64,000 nt of DNA from Heliopora coerulea (lineage: Eukaryota > Cnidaria > Anthozoa > Scleralcyonacea > Helioporidae), in contig JASJOG010000070.1 of the NCBI GenBank assembly GCA_030142905.1, forward strand, positions 1,359,501 to 1,423,500, given 5' to 3'. This document shows positions 24,225 through 34,282 of this stretch, in pieces. The notes beneath the pieces were generated by a model that did no database searches, was not told where the DNA came from, and worked only from the letters and a program-made list of their open reading frames with translations. The first letter of the stretch is position 1; every line of letters begins with the position of its first letter. The translations under genes were made by a program, and so were the position numbers.

Positions 24225-24998
24225 AGGGAGAAAGAATTAAAAGGTTTCTTGTGGAAAAAGGGTTATAAGAGGGGTTTTGTTGATAAGCAGATCGGCAGGG
24301 TGGACGGTCTTGATCGGGAAGTTTTGCTTAATGGGATGGGAAAGAGAAATTCAGATAGGTCTGATAGATTGGTTTTGACTTTGAATTTTCATCCTGCACT
24401 TCAAGTAGTTCATAATATTCTTCGAGAATTGCAAACTTTGGTTGAGTTCGTGCCTGTACTTAAAAAGCTTTTGCCGGTTACTTCGAGATTAAGCTTTAGG
24501 AGAGCGAAGAATTTGAAGGATATTTTGGTGAGGGCTAAAATGCAACCTATGGAGGAGGGGTCGAAGGGAATGTTTTGCTGTGGAAAGGCCAGATGTAAAG
24601 TTTGTAAATATGTTGAAACTGGATCGATATTTATGGGTAATGTAGAGAATCGGTCTTTCCATATCAATCATTCCTTTGATTGTGACTCTCAAGGAGTGGT
24701 ATATTTAATAACATGCAAAAGATGTAGTAGACAATATGTGGGGAGCACAACAACACCATTTAGGTTAAAGTTCAATAACCATAAGAGCTCTTTGAGGCGA
24801 TATGAAAGGGGACAAAGGGGAATTTGTGGGGAACACCTGTATGCACATTTTCTTGAAGATGAGCATATAGGTCTGGAAGATTTATCTGTTAAAATAATTG
24901 ATGTTGCCGATGTTAGGGATCCGACAGCAAGGGAAGGTTTTTGGATTGAAAAATTAAAATGTTATGCTCCTCTGAGACTAAATGTAATGGAGTTTTGA
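24186..24998 (+). CDS. PLE C-terminal part: RT thumb, zinc-binding linker and GIY-YIG nuclease
   Basis: Open frame of 270 codons. The first 80 residues (KRICDSEDIFKSREKELKGF...) are the RT thumb, read in the frame that follows the shift at 24176. A cysteine/histidine cluster, FCCGKARCKVCKY, lies at about residues 130-142, and HINHSFDC at about 158-165. The GIY-YIG domain begins with VVYLITCKRCSRQYVGST, followed by the basic segment RLKFNNHKSSLRR, EHLYAHF and the late Glu region EGFWIEKL. GIY-YIG nucleases of PLEs nick target DNA to prime reverse transcription. The true protein start lies far upstream, so this is a C-terminal fragment of a broken gene, though this part alone has no stop. It is followed by 66 bp to a hammerhead-like element. 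Confidence 0.9.
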   Translation: MKRICDSEDIFKSREKELKGFLWKKGYKRGFVDKQIGRVDGLDREVLLNGMGKRNSDRSDRLVLTLNFHPALQVVHNILRELQTLVEFVPVLKKLLPVTSRLSFRRAKNLKDILVRAKMQPMEEGSKGMFCCGKARCKVCKYVETGSIFMGNVENRSFHINHSFDCDSQGVVYLITCKRCSRQYVGSTTTPFRLKFNNHKSSLRRYERGQRGICGEHLYAHFLEDEHIGLEDLSVKIIDVADVRDPTAREGFWIEKLKCYAPLRLNVMEF

Positions 24999-25063
24999 AA
25001 TTTATGCAAATTTAAGGAAGAACGATAAGGTATATAAGGACTGTATTCTTTAATTGTGAGCTG

Positions 25064-25089
25064 CTGAAGAAGGGGCCGGTCCCCGAAAC
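25064..25089 (+). ncRNA. Hammerhead-like element downstream of the PLE nuclease
   Basis: CTGAAGA, then GGGG-CCGGT-CCCC (a perfect four-pair stem II), then GAAAC and GTAGTT. One extra A sits between core and stem. Position just past the nuclease stop agrees with the 3' terminal repeats of PLEs, where minimal hammerheads are known. Confidence 0.5.
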
Positions 25090-25177
25090 GTAGTTGTTTA
25101 TTCTTTTTTGATAAAGTTTGTATGATGATTATATGATTTTTAAGCTTTATGTTGACCGGGCTCTTGATGATTTTATA

Positions 25178-25212
25178 TATATATACAGTATATATATTTA
25201 GGTATATATATA
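25178..25212. repeat. Short TA-rich microsatellite
   Basis: Runs of TATATA broken by a single CAG and TTTAGG. Confidence 0.85.
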
Positions 25213-25465
25213 TCGTCAACAAAGTGTTGTACCTCCGGATGAATATTTAGCATAAATCTTCTTCATAGCACTTCTAATAGACATTTTTAACCAAATTTGA
25301 GATAATATAGAATTTACCAATTTTTTTAAGTCAAAAAATATCAAAAAAACAATTTCACTCATGAGCTATCTGTAATGTTGATATCCGACCGGTAACCTTT
25401 GAGAATGATCCAATTTTTAGACGGAAAGCATGGCTATCTAATAAAAAAAATTTTTTTGAAGCAAA

Positions 25466-25960
25466 ATGAGTGAAAATTTTGATCGGAAAATGACTCGAAA
25501 TATCTCAAAGATCGCAACTAATACAGGGTCTTGCTATGAACATCCATTGATAAGCAGTAGAATTGTCAGAATGGATCCCTTATCATTTATTAAACCGTTA
25601 AAGGTTATTCTCACCAAACGTTTTGTTTTAATAAAACAAAATAGAAATTTTAAACGTAAATATGAAGACAAGCAGTTTAAATGTAAAATAATTTCCATTT
25701 TGGGTTTCATAATATTAGTGGCCAAATATTGTGTTTTCCTTATTGCATTACCTCTTCCAGTTATAGTAAGGACGATTAGTCTTTTTGACAACTTTGAAAA
25801 ATTATCAATGTTACTTGGATTGTCGAGAGATGTATTGGAAGGGTGGGCGAGGGTTTGTTGCGTAAACGTATTTCTAGTTAGTCGAAACTTAGTCGAGTAC
25901 TATTGCAAATGCTGCAATCTGACTGGCTACGCTACTCGATATCTATTCGTCGATAGATAG
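25466..25960 (+). CDS. Unknown frame in the PLE outer repeat, one hydrophobic stretch
   Basis: A 164-codon frame; codons up to about 25900 are shared with the inverted copy at 22411-22849. Residues 1-75 are basic and polar. Residues 76-108 (ISILGFIILVAKYCVFLIAL and on) would form one membrane segment. The tail repeats as LSMLLGLSRDVLEGW. I do not recognise it. The change pattern between copies looks neutral, so it may be chance coding in a terminal repeat rather than a real protein. It could also be an accessory frame of the element or captured host sequence. Confidence 0.3.
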   Translation: MSENFDRKMTRNISKIATNTGSCYEHPLISSRIVRMDPLSFIKPLKVILTKRFVLIKQNRNFKRKYEDKQFKCKIISILGFIILVAKYCVFLIALPLPVIVRTISLFDNFEKLSMLLGLSRDVLEGWARVCCVNVFLVSRNLVEYYCKCCNLTGYATRYLFVDR

Positions 25961-26310
25961 GCTTCTGCTTCTCGTTTTTGTGAATTTTCTGAAGACGAGA
26001 TAGATTGCCTACTTGAAAGTGCAATCCCAGAGAAGACAAAAAATGTTCTTCGCAAAGCGTTTCTACTAAAACAATTAGATTATTCACTCTCGATTTCTAT
26101 GAAGTGATAGTTGACGAGGAATTCGCCCCACTCAACTATCACCTCACAGAAATCTCGAGCTCATAATCTGGCTTTCGGCCCTCAGAGATTATAATGATAT
26201 CGTAATTATCATTACAAACGCTCTTTGTTGTTCTTTAAGAGGTGGCGGTTTAGACTCTCACACGCATTTTTGCTCTATTCGTCAAGGCATCTACATAAAA
26301 TCATCGAGAA
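25897..26310. repeat. Dispersed repeat with internal hairpin
   Basis: Arms at about 26090-26117 (CTCGATTTCTATGAAGTGAT) and 26130-26158 (complement, with ATCACCTCACAGAAATCTCG) form a strong hairpin around GAGGAATTCGCC. The flank holding TTGCAAATGCTGCAATCTGA resembles a repeat I recall from corals, but I cannot confirm it. Confidence 0.5.
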
Positions 26311-26379
26311 AAGAATTTAACTACAACATAAGGCAATTGTTGTTTTTAAGCTATAACCAAACGTTTCTGAATTTACCCA

Positions 26380-26450
26380 TTGATGTATCGATCAATCGAT
26401 CGATCGATTCATTCATCCACTTATACATCTATTCATCTATCGATCATTAC

Positions 26451-26517
<67 letters not shown>

Positions 26518-26660
26518 GATTTATCAATCTATCAATCTATCCATCATACGATCTATCCTTTTATCCACCTATCTATCTATTCATCTATTCATCTGTCCAT
26601 TCATCTCCCATGTAACCCATCTATCCATTTAATCAGTCTTTCTATCTATTGATCTAATTC
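26380..26660. repeat. (ATCT)n microsatellite with degenerate flanks
   Basis: Pure ATCT from about 26451 to 26515, with ATC/ATT-rich decayed units on both sides. The plus frames across it encode Ile/Leu/Ser/Tyr repeats and are not genes. Confidence 0.95.
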
Positions 26661-27050
26661 AACTGTCCATCTCTCCGTATAAACCACCTCTCTATCAAGA
26701 AATAAAGAGAAAGCTCTAAGTATTTGTGCAATAAACAAATAGAGGAAAAGGAAATTTGAGAACATCCCGCTGAAACACTTAAAATGTGGTATTCCTTAAA
26801 TCTATTGGCTGACATCAGTCTGACACAGCCATGCTGTACGCGAACCAGAACCGATTGTAGGGTTTTTCTTTCCAAGTTTTGTCAGTTCGTTAAAGTAATA
26901 TTTTGAAAGTAATCGTGGATTAACGGTATAAATAATTGCTACCCAAGCTTTGGAGAACGGTTTTGATCAATTGTAATGTGAAGAATAGAGAGTTGCTTCC
27001 ATATTTTTAAGGAGATAGAAGAAGTTGTAATCTGTGCCTCACTATTATTT
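26661..27050. other. No recognisable feature
   Basis: Short non-coding interval before the hAT element. Confidence 0.5.
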
Positions 27051-29279
27051 CCCCCCGGTTTTCACGAGATTTTCATGGCGACCCAACTTTCGTGCTCAGC
27101 GTGTGTCCCGCGACCCAAACCTTGTACACCTCAACCAACAACGACATGATGTATGACAGCATCATTTGTAAAACGTCAAGATTTTTATTGTTGTCACTTT
27201 AGACATCAACAGCTTACTAATTTTAGTCCTTAATTAATTTCTCGTACCTTGGCGTGTACGAGGTGGTGGCGCAAATCATACACCACTGTAAATTTTCATG
27301 GGCCAACCGACTCCTATACTTATTCTTAATGAAAGCCCTAAAGGAGAACTCCATCTCACACACGTAAGTAATTCCAAAGCGGCACAGTGCTTCGGTTGCT
27401 GTTTGTCTCAGTTTTGGGTACCTATCAATAGGTCTGGTCAGCCAGAAAACAGGAAGAGAATCTTTTTCAAAGTCTATCTTAGCTTCATCATCCTCTTGCA
27501 GTTCAGCTATTTCAAGTCGAAATTGATCTACTTTAGTGGCATCCACATTGAATTGTGAAACGATGATGTCGTGGTTTTCAAAAACAGATGGAAACCTGTC
27601 TTCGAAATTGACCTTCAATGAGGCAAGGTAATCACAGAGCGATCTAATCTCCACCGAATAGTTGACGTCTTCGCCAAATTCTACATCAGCCGTCTCCTGG
27701 AATTCCAGATAACAGGAGAAGCTGCTGAACTCCTGCTATTTTACTTGAGCTATCATTACATCGATCTTTCGGATGAAAGCTCGAACCGTACAGTGAAGGT
27801 CAAAGACGAAGGTATCGCGACCTTGCAGGTTCGTATTCAGAAAGTTTATATGTTCGAAAACGTCAGACAGTAACGCCAGTTTGGACAAGAAATGTGGATC
27901 GCCGAATTCTTTGGTATGCTGATGGTCTTTTGCGGACAAGAAATGTTCCATTTCTGATCTCAAAATGAAAAGTCGTTTGAGCGACTTGCCTCGCGAAAGT
28001 CACCTAACTGCGTTGAAAAAGAGCAGATTGTCATATTCCGCGTCCATATCACTGCACAGTTTGCGAAACATCCTGTTATTCAGATCCCTTGACTTGACGA
28101 AATTGATAGATGTGACAGCAATCTTCATCACAGCATCGAATGGCTCAGATAGGTGTTTCGCAGCAAGAGCTTCCCTGTGTATAATGCAGTGATTGACTTG
28201 CACATTCGGGTGTAATCGAGTCAAAATACCTCTCAATCCAATATTCTTCCCAAACATGGAAGGGGCGCCATCAACATTTACTTCAATGATGTCGTCCCAA
28301 GCAACGTTGACACGAGTCAGGAACTCTGTGACCTTATTGTAAATATCTTGTCCCAGTTCCTATGGCTGCAAGTAGCTCCTCCATTACAGATGTATCTGCC
28401 TTAAATTGCCAATTGAGGGTCAGAGGTAATGTCCGTAGATTCATCGAGGGCCAAACTCCTCGCAGGGGACGCCTTGAAGTCCGCCAGGATTTGATCACTG
28501 ATGCCTTCAGCACACTCGACCGTCCACCTTTGCATAGTATTGTCACTCATAGGAATAGAATTCGCAATGGATTTTATTTTCTTTCCGAATGGTTGATCTT
28601 CAAGAATATCGACAAAATTTATCAAACATGGTTTGATGACTGATTCACCTTCAACAAATGTCCACTTATTTTTGGCCGATACAAAGGCAGTCTTATTGGT
28701 GAAAATAGCAATTTTCTTTCTCGGTTAGCGAACCCGTGAGCAATTTCACCGATTTCAGGTACTGTTCACAACATTTTTGAAAAGCACGTTTACGAGCGTC
28801 TTTATCCAACTTGGCAAGTTTGGCATGAGTATTAATGTGTCGTTCCAACTTGTTAGGTTTTATCGATTCTTTTGCGATTGTCTTCTGACACACAACACAA
28901 ATACACGCTCCTGAATATTTAATAACACCATACAAATCCAATTAAACAGGAAGGATAGATCGTCTAGGTTGTTTGGAAGAACTAGCCATGTTCGCGGTAG
29001 TTCGCGTATAGATCAGGTGTAGATATTGACTGATTCACTATACTCAACAGTCACAATATGCTTCCAGAGGCTGGTGCACTAAATTTTTCCCGGAAAACAT
29101 ATTTTTGGAAACACCATCAGTGCATTTTTCCGGAAAAATGCGATCGCGACCCAATATAGAGACTGGTGACCCGGTTCCCATGCCCTCGACCCATGCGACC
29201 CCATGCACATCACCGCGACCCACTCGAAAATCACTTGCGACCCAACTTTGGGTCGGGACCCACCATTTGAAAACCGGGG
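27051..29279 (-). mobile_element. hAT transposon, inactive
   Basis: The ends share CCCCCCGGTTTTCA (27051) and the complement CCCCGGTTTTCA (ending 29279). Subterminal GCGACCCAAC / GGGTCGCAAG motifs repeat on both sides, and many GCGACCC copies lie in 29146-29260. The body holds a broken transposase. I could not identify an exact 8-bp duplication. The insert at 29044-29150 between transposase start and right end is non-coding. Confidence 0.75.
27223..28989 (-). pseudogene. hAT transposase (ZBED5/SCAND3-like), multiply broken
   Basis: Translation from ATG at 28989 gives MASSSKQPRRSILPV and then a TAA in frame. The frame continues with a BED-type zinc finger (CVVCQKTIAKES...KLERHINTH, 28860-28905), the ALDESTDIT catalytic region near 28425, VNHCIIHREALAAKHL near 28180, SDVFEHINFLNTNLQGRD near 27845, and the C-terminal dimerisation part with YPKLRQTATEALCRFGITYVCEMEFS and IKNKYRSRL near 27300-27430. 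These blocks in this order are those of hAT transposases that gave rise to vertebrate ZBED5-type genes. Several frameshifts and stops separate the blocks, so it is dead. Confidence 0.9.
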
Positions 29280-29324
29280 ATTTTAAACCATTCCAGTCCA
29301 AGACGTATCCTCTTGGCAAGTAAA

Positions 29325-29464
29325 ATTGTGACATGTTTGTGGAAATTGATCGTCCAGGTTAGTGTAGTCTTGAGAAAGACTGTTGGTGGAAGTGACTGAC
29401 GTTCCGACAGCCTTGGCGGCGGTCATCTCCAGAGTCAAAAGGAGAGTAAATGTCAGGTTCGCCT
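29325..29464 (-). mobile_element. PLE 3' end fragment with hammerhead-like element
   Basis: On the minus strand GACTCTGGAGATGACCGCCG leads to GGCTGTCGGAACGTCAGTCAC (about 29390-29440), a one-mutation-off version of CTGAAGA...GAAACGTCAGTC. The stretch down to 29340 resembles PLE 3' tails I recall from corals. Only this end piece remains. Confidence 0.5.
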
Positions 29465-29466
29465 GT

Positions 29467-29533
29467 ATTTGTAAAATTGTCTGGCGTTAGCCAGAGTTAA
29501 ATAAAATGTCGGGCATGGACTGGAAAGCGTTAA
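29467..29533 (-). mobile_element. piggyBac-like MITE, half copy
   Basis: On the minus strand TTAACGCTTTCCAGTCCATG is followed by CTCTGGCTAACGCCAGAC and ATTTTAC, the first two thirds of the family at 53601. The other end is replaced by the PLE fragment. Confidence 0.65.
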
Positions 29534-29589
29534 TTAGAGAAACAGAAGACGTTTTAATCTGAAAACACTTGAGAAAACAAGTCACTAAT

Positions 29590-29616
29590 GTTTCGAGCGA
29601 AAGCCCTTTATCTGAG
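29590..29616 (-). ncRNA. Hammerhead-like element, decayed
   Basis: Minus strand: CAGATA, AAGGGCTTTCGCTCGAAAC, then ATTAGTGAC. It is clearly related to the element at 17993 but its core is mutated. It lies 135 bp past the end of the minus-strand PLE frame. Confidence 0.4.
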
Positions 29617-29750
29617 GGCTGAGAACTGTAATAATATATTTCCAGGCCCGATGTAGCCAGGGACAACAGGTGGGAATTTTTTCTGCGCACGTGCTGGTAG
29701 GGAATATGCGAGATTACCGCGCAATATCCACGAGGATCGTGGTGGAGATT

Positions 29751-30508
29751 TTAAAACCAAGTTGGGACCTGTTTCTTCGAACGAGAATTGTTTAGTTTGA
29801 TAAATATCATAAAAGGTAGCAGTCGACCAGAAAAACCTTCCCTCAGCCTAAGGCCAACCAAAAAGGAACAATTATTCACGGCGAGAAAAATAGTACCGTT
29901 GTTTCGCGTGGTCGAAGTATCCAGGAAAGCGAGTCGTCCCTCGTGTTCTTGATCTATCGTGAAAGAGATGTGTGGGTCAATTGAATTGAGGAGATTGTGA
30001 AATGTCGTCACTGTGTTCTTTTTGATGATCGAGAAGACGTCATCAACAAAGCGTTTCCATTTTCGTGAGGGCGTAGATAATTTATTTATGGCCAGTTCAA
30101 CAATTTCCTCCATACAGAGATTTGCTATTATAGGATTCACAGGGCTTCCCATTGCACAGCCATGGATTTGTTTGTACGTCTTACCTTTGTGAGTAAAGTA
30201 GTTGTTGGAGAGTGTGAAGTGCAATAGCGTGATGATGTCGTCGATGGAGAGGTTAGTTCTGTATCGTAATGTTTTATCTTTCATTAATTTCTTTCGTATC
30301 TGTCCACGTGCTCTGTCGACAGGGATCGCTGTAAATAATGAAACGACATCGAATGATGCCATTATTTCATCGTCGTCAATCGTCGTGTTGGCCATCTCTT
30401 TGGCAAACTCTGCAGAGTTAGAGACAGAAAAGCTGTTGCTATTTTGAATGGGCGACAGTATATTTGCAAGGTATTTGGAAGTGTTGTAAAGTGTTGAGCT
30501 TGTACAGG
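29751..30508 (-). pseudogene. PLE reverse transcriptase, second lineage, truncated at both ends
   Basis: The minus frame has TSKYLANILSPIQ, MASFDVVSLFTAIPVD (motif A), HGCAMGSPVNPIIANLCMEE (motif B), WKRFVDDVFSI (motif C) and GRLAFLDT. The lineage differs from the element at 23283 (VDD and SPV against LDD and FAP). Upstream of about 30508 the frame runs on to 30671 but into a G-rich hAT-like end, so the N-terminus is lost. Downstream the thumb and GIY-YIG domain are missing; the sequence goes quickly to a hammerhead-like element. Internal deletion and nested insertion make it inactive. Confidence 0.9.
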
Positions 30509-30620
30509 CAGTGGCGGCGGAACAGGGGGGGGGGGGGGCTAGGGGGGCTTTAGCGCCCCCAAAATTAAAAGTGGGGGTCTTAGCCCCCCAAAATATTTCC
30601 TGGAAAAATATAAAATTACG
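30509..30620 (+). mobile_element. hAT-like element end inserted in PLE
   Basis: CAGTGGCGGCGGAACAGG followed by 14 G (30525-30538), GGGGGGCTTTAGCGCCCCC and TTAGCCCCCC is the typical start of hAT-like elements with CAGTGGCGG ends. The opposite end is not found downstream, so the extent is unknown. Confidence 0.5.
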
Positions 30621-32200
30621 AAATAGACAATATAACAGACATTGTGATTCATTGAAGACTTGAGTAAGCAAATAGTGTATTTAAATTGATTCTTTTTACG
30701 TATCTTTACCTGTAAATCTTATATATTTAAATAAAATATTTTGGTCAGAGAACGCTTTAGTTGTTATCATGAATAATTCTGACCGCATATCTTCAAAGTT
30801 ATTTTTCTGTTGAAAAAGCTAGAATTCCCGTTGCATCGTTTTAAACATTGGACGGTATATTTCCAGAAAATGAAAACGAAATGACGATGAATTCATGACA
30901 AAGAAACTCAGTTCATCCCTTCGAATTTTTTTTTCTGTATAAACCATAAATCCACTATTTAAGCAATCGTGACCGTAACACAAGCATGACATTGTTTTCT
31001 TTGTCACTAGATGGTACATTGGAAAAAAGTGTCGATTTTACTTAGTTTTTAGGGAGTGCGAGGTTTAGTGAATCTAGTTTCACAGTTTAATCAATTTTTC
31101 AGACACCTATTTCTTTCTCAGCATGGCACACAACAACTAAGCCTTAACATACAATCAAAAGAATTTTATTGAGAAGGGCAGATTTCTTAATAAACACCGA
31201 AAGCCGTTTATGAACATGGTGCTCTATTTTTCGACGTCAACGTCTAGGCCAATCGCGAGTTTTTAACGATCCTTCAAAAAATATGTGTTAGATTGACATG
31301 GCAAATGAGACAAAGATAACTTATTATTAAGAGACCAAATTTACCTACCGTTTGAAGCACGAACCATTGAACTACTCTCAATTTCTGCTGTTTTATTGAT
31401 GCCTGTCATGATAAGTACTTAAAATAACATATACCAAATATCCATTGCACTTCCTCACCAGGTAGGTTTCCGATGTTGGTTATTTCTGTACAGGAGGTTT
31501 CCTTTCACTTTTAGCATGGATTTTCCTTTCTTCCACGTTCATTTCACGAATCATTCGAAAGTATACTGTTCAATCACTTATCCACGCCGAGTTGCTTGGT
31601 CAAGTGAAGTAATAAGTCACCTGTCATAATTCGCCCTCATTTCATTTTATAAGCAATTTCTTCCAATTCTTTTCCCATCAGCTGGTAGCTGGATGATGAC
31701 TTTTTCATTGTTAGTCATAAAAGATGACGAATACCTTAAAAACAGTTTATCAGAGCCACCGGATTTTGAATATGCTTCCGCTAGATATTCGTTCACGAAT
31801 TTTGACCAAAATGGGAGTTAAATTACTCCAGCCTGCGATATTTTATCACTGTTACAACAAAAGTCCCACCCGTTGCCAGGGACGAAAATTGAGTCCAAGC
31901 AGCGGTTTGACCTGAGGGCGCAATTTCTGTATACTATATTGACCGGCATATGCTGAGAAGTTTTTAACAGACAAGTTCTGTTGCAGATAAAAATTTAACT
32001 GTCCGTTTTCTAGAACATCAGATATCATGAAACGACAAAGTGAACTTCATAAAGACCCATGTGAACATGATTTATGTTCAGAATTCCTCTTCTTCATAAA
32101 TTTTTACACAATGTCGCAGTTCTCGATGTTTTGCTTGTTTCCACTAAGTTTGGGGCTTATCTTACCTCCTGATGTATTAATTTACATTATTGTCTCTCCG
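30621..32200. other. No gene recognised
   Basis: Could be the interior of the hAT-like element starting at 30509 plus unique DNA. Short random frames only. From about 32000 the sequence may be decayed LINE RT. Confidence 0.45.
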
Positions 32201-32217
32201 ATTTTTGTCTGTCGGTC

Positions 32218-33096
32218 TTGGGAAAAGAAATTACACCAGTTCAATCAGCTAAAGACCCTGGAGTAATCCTTGACTTACATTTCACTTTTAATCATATTGT
32301 CAAGAGTGTTTCCTCTTGTATGGCAAGTCTGGCACAGATTAACAGCGTAAAGTATGCTTTGAATAAAGATTCACTCGTTACAGTTATTCAACGTTTAGTA
32401 CGTAGTAAAATGTACTATTGTTCAACTGTGTGGTCCAACACTAATACCAGTTACATCTGCAAACTTCAAGCAGTTCAGAACTTTGCTGCCCGAATCATCA
32501 CTAATTCGAAGAAATTTGGTCCTATTACTCCATTATTACACGAACTACGTTGGATTCCCGTTAAGTCGTATCTCTTCTATCGTGACGCAGTTATGATCAA
32601 CAAATGTATTAATGGCACAGCACCACATTATTTATCTCGGCAGTTTGTGAAGAGAGGCAGTATAAGTGGACGCTGTACCCAAAACTCACAGTCTTCGAAC
32701 ATTCCACTTTATAAAAGCACAACTGGTCAAAGAACGTTCTATTATTGGGCCGTTTCTCTTGGTAGAGACTTTCCTAAGAACATCAAACAAAGTGTGTCGA
32801 TAAGCATTTTTAATATAAGATAAAACAGACTCCGAATATCAAGGTCATCTTGAAAACTCAAGATTTGAGTAAAATCAAGACAATTTTGGTATCAATTATT
32901 GAAATAAAGACGAAATATCACACTAATACCAAAATTGTCTTGATTTTACTCAGATCTTGAGTTTTCAAGATGACCTTGATATTCGGAGTCTGTTTTATCT
33001 TATATTTTTTCAAATTGTCGGCTGGCGCTGGATTTAAGCATTTTTAAACATAAACTTAAAAGATATCTTTTAAACAATGATTTAGAACCTGAATGA
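32218..33096 (+). pseudogene. LINE (CR1/L2/Jockey group) RT C-terminus, split by a palindrome
   Basis: The frame 32218-32823 has GKEITPVQSAKDPGVILD, MYYCSTVWSNTN, LQAVQNFAARIITN, ITPLLHELRWIPVKSYLFYRDAVM, GTAPHYLS and TTGQRTFYYWAV in the order seen at the end of CR1/L2/Jockey-type RT proteins. It stops artificially in a 221-bp insertion (32814-33034). After the insertion the same frame resumes with SIFKHKLKRYLLNN and ends at TGA 33094. A 3' end with GAGATTAATAAAG follows at about 33201. The 5' part is missing or decayed, the usual 5' truncation. Confidence 0.85.
32814..33034 (+). mobile_element. Palindromic insertion with tail and exact 13-bp duplication, in a LINE
   Basis: TAAGCATTTTTAA occurs at 32801-32813 and again at 33035-33047. 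Between them lie arms 32814-32892 and 32926-33004 (79 bp each, nearly perfect reverse complements), a 33-nt loop and a 30-nt single-copy tail (33005-33034). Removing the insert and one duplication restores the LINE reading frame, so both borders are firmly placed. The outer arm has TCAAGATGACC...ATTCGGAGTCTG, perhaps a decayed hammerhead-like element. Confidence 0.85.
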
Positions 33097-33210
33097 AATC
33101 TTATTTTAATTATATCGACATATTAAATCTTATGCAATTTATTAAATACATATTTAACTTTATTGGTGTACATTGACTCTGAAAAGCCCCTTTGGGAAGA
33201 GATTAATAAA

Positions 33211-34282
33211 GTATAGTACTTATATTCCAAGGTACGATAACTATACGTTTCAAGGTGTTTGGGAACCTATTCGAAGACATGAAAATACCTTTAAAACAAA
33301 AACAAAACAAAGTGTTATCCCTTTCGTGTGCGCTCAGAGATTACCTCGACATACCAACCAGACATGGCGTAATTTGCGGCACAGAGAGAAATACTACACC
33401 AAATCTTGGAAATTTAAAAGATGTGTCAACATGGAGTACGAGGTATGATTGTGAGGGTCTCGGTAACATATTTAGCGTTGACAATTTGCTACAGACTTCA
33501 CAGGGTAAGTGCTTGTGTTATTTACTAATGTTGTAGACATGCTATTGTATAAATTTTCACAAGATATATTACATATAACAAAAATTTGCTTGCGGATTTT
33601 GCCGTATAAGATCAATATAAAGCCGTCATCTTAAAATTGTCCATTAAGGAGCCAATGTGCATGCTTGTCGGCTTTATTGTTCAAGATTTCAGGCCATACT
33701 GAAATAGCTTAACAAATTCTTTTATGTTGGGCAGAATTGTTTGGGCATTATTCTTGGCTATACTATGCAATATTTTAAAACATGTTATATTCCCTGAACT
33801 TTACAATAACACAAATACTCCTTTTTATGGGACTCCTAAGTACTCAAAGAATGATCAACAAGATCAAAGTACTCATGAAATGAAAACAACATTTCAACTT
33901 CATCTCTTTCCTCATAAAGCAGGAATTGAAAATTACTGTAAGATATAAATGGCGCGACGTTATATTTTCAAGTAAGATGTGTAAATAAGCATTCAGAGAT
34001 AATAAGGCACTCCGGGAACTAAATGTGTTGCTATGATAACTCTATAACGACCAGTTGCCACACAAGTTTTCAACCTTCTTAGTTTTGTTGCTGTCATAGT
34101 AATAATTTGTTAAAGAAGAGAGATTTCACATTTGTGTGGTCTATCGCGTTAAATCATGCAGTGGCGTACCAAGCAAAAACTTCAGATGTTCCAAGAAAGC
34201 CAACATTAAACGAGAAAGAGAAAATTTAAACGGAATCCTTTATTTCTCAATTTTTATCTTTTAGGAAAAAAGAATATGAAGT
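33211..34282. other. No recognisable feature
   Basis: Two overlapping short plus frames at 33173-33536 show no domain. Nothing else seen. Confidence 0.5.

Larger units (their letters stand above)
22440..25896 (+). mobile_element. Composite Penelope-like element with an inverted partial copy
   Basis: A plus-strand PLE (RT from 23283, GIY-YIG nuclease to 24998, hammerhead-like element at 25064) is joined at 23282/23283 to an inverted partial copy of itself that reads leftward to 22440. The left arm repeats the RT palm (matching 23815-24200) and then jumps straight to sequence matching 25424-25896, omitting about 1.2 kb including the nuclease. The outer 450 bp on each side (22440-22860 and 25424-25896) are inverted copies, about 8% apart in the best-aligned part. 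This inverted layout is typical of PLE insertions. I found no convincing target-site duplication. Confidence 0.75.

Noticed and set aside
23612..24692. Minus-strand frames opposite the PLE RT and nuclease
   Set aside because: Shadows of the plus-strand coding sequence; they lack any motif.
22414..25947. Target-site duplication around the composite PLE (TACTTCGATATCATT against CTACTCGATATCTATT)
   Set aside because: Needs gaps to align, and the right copy lies inside what seems to be another repeat; not convincing.
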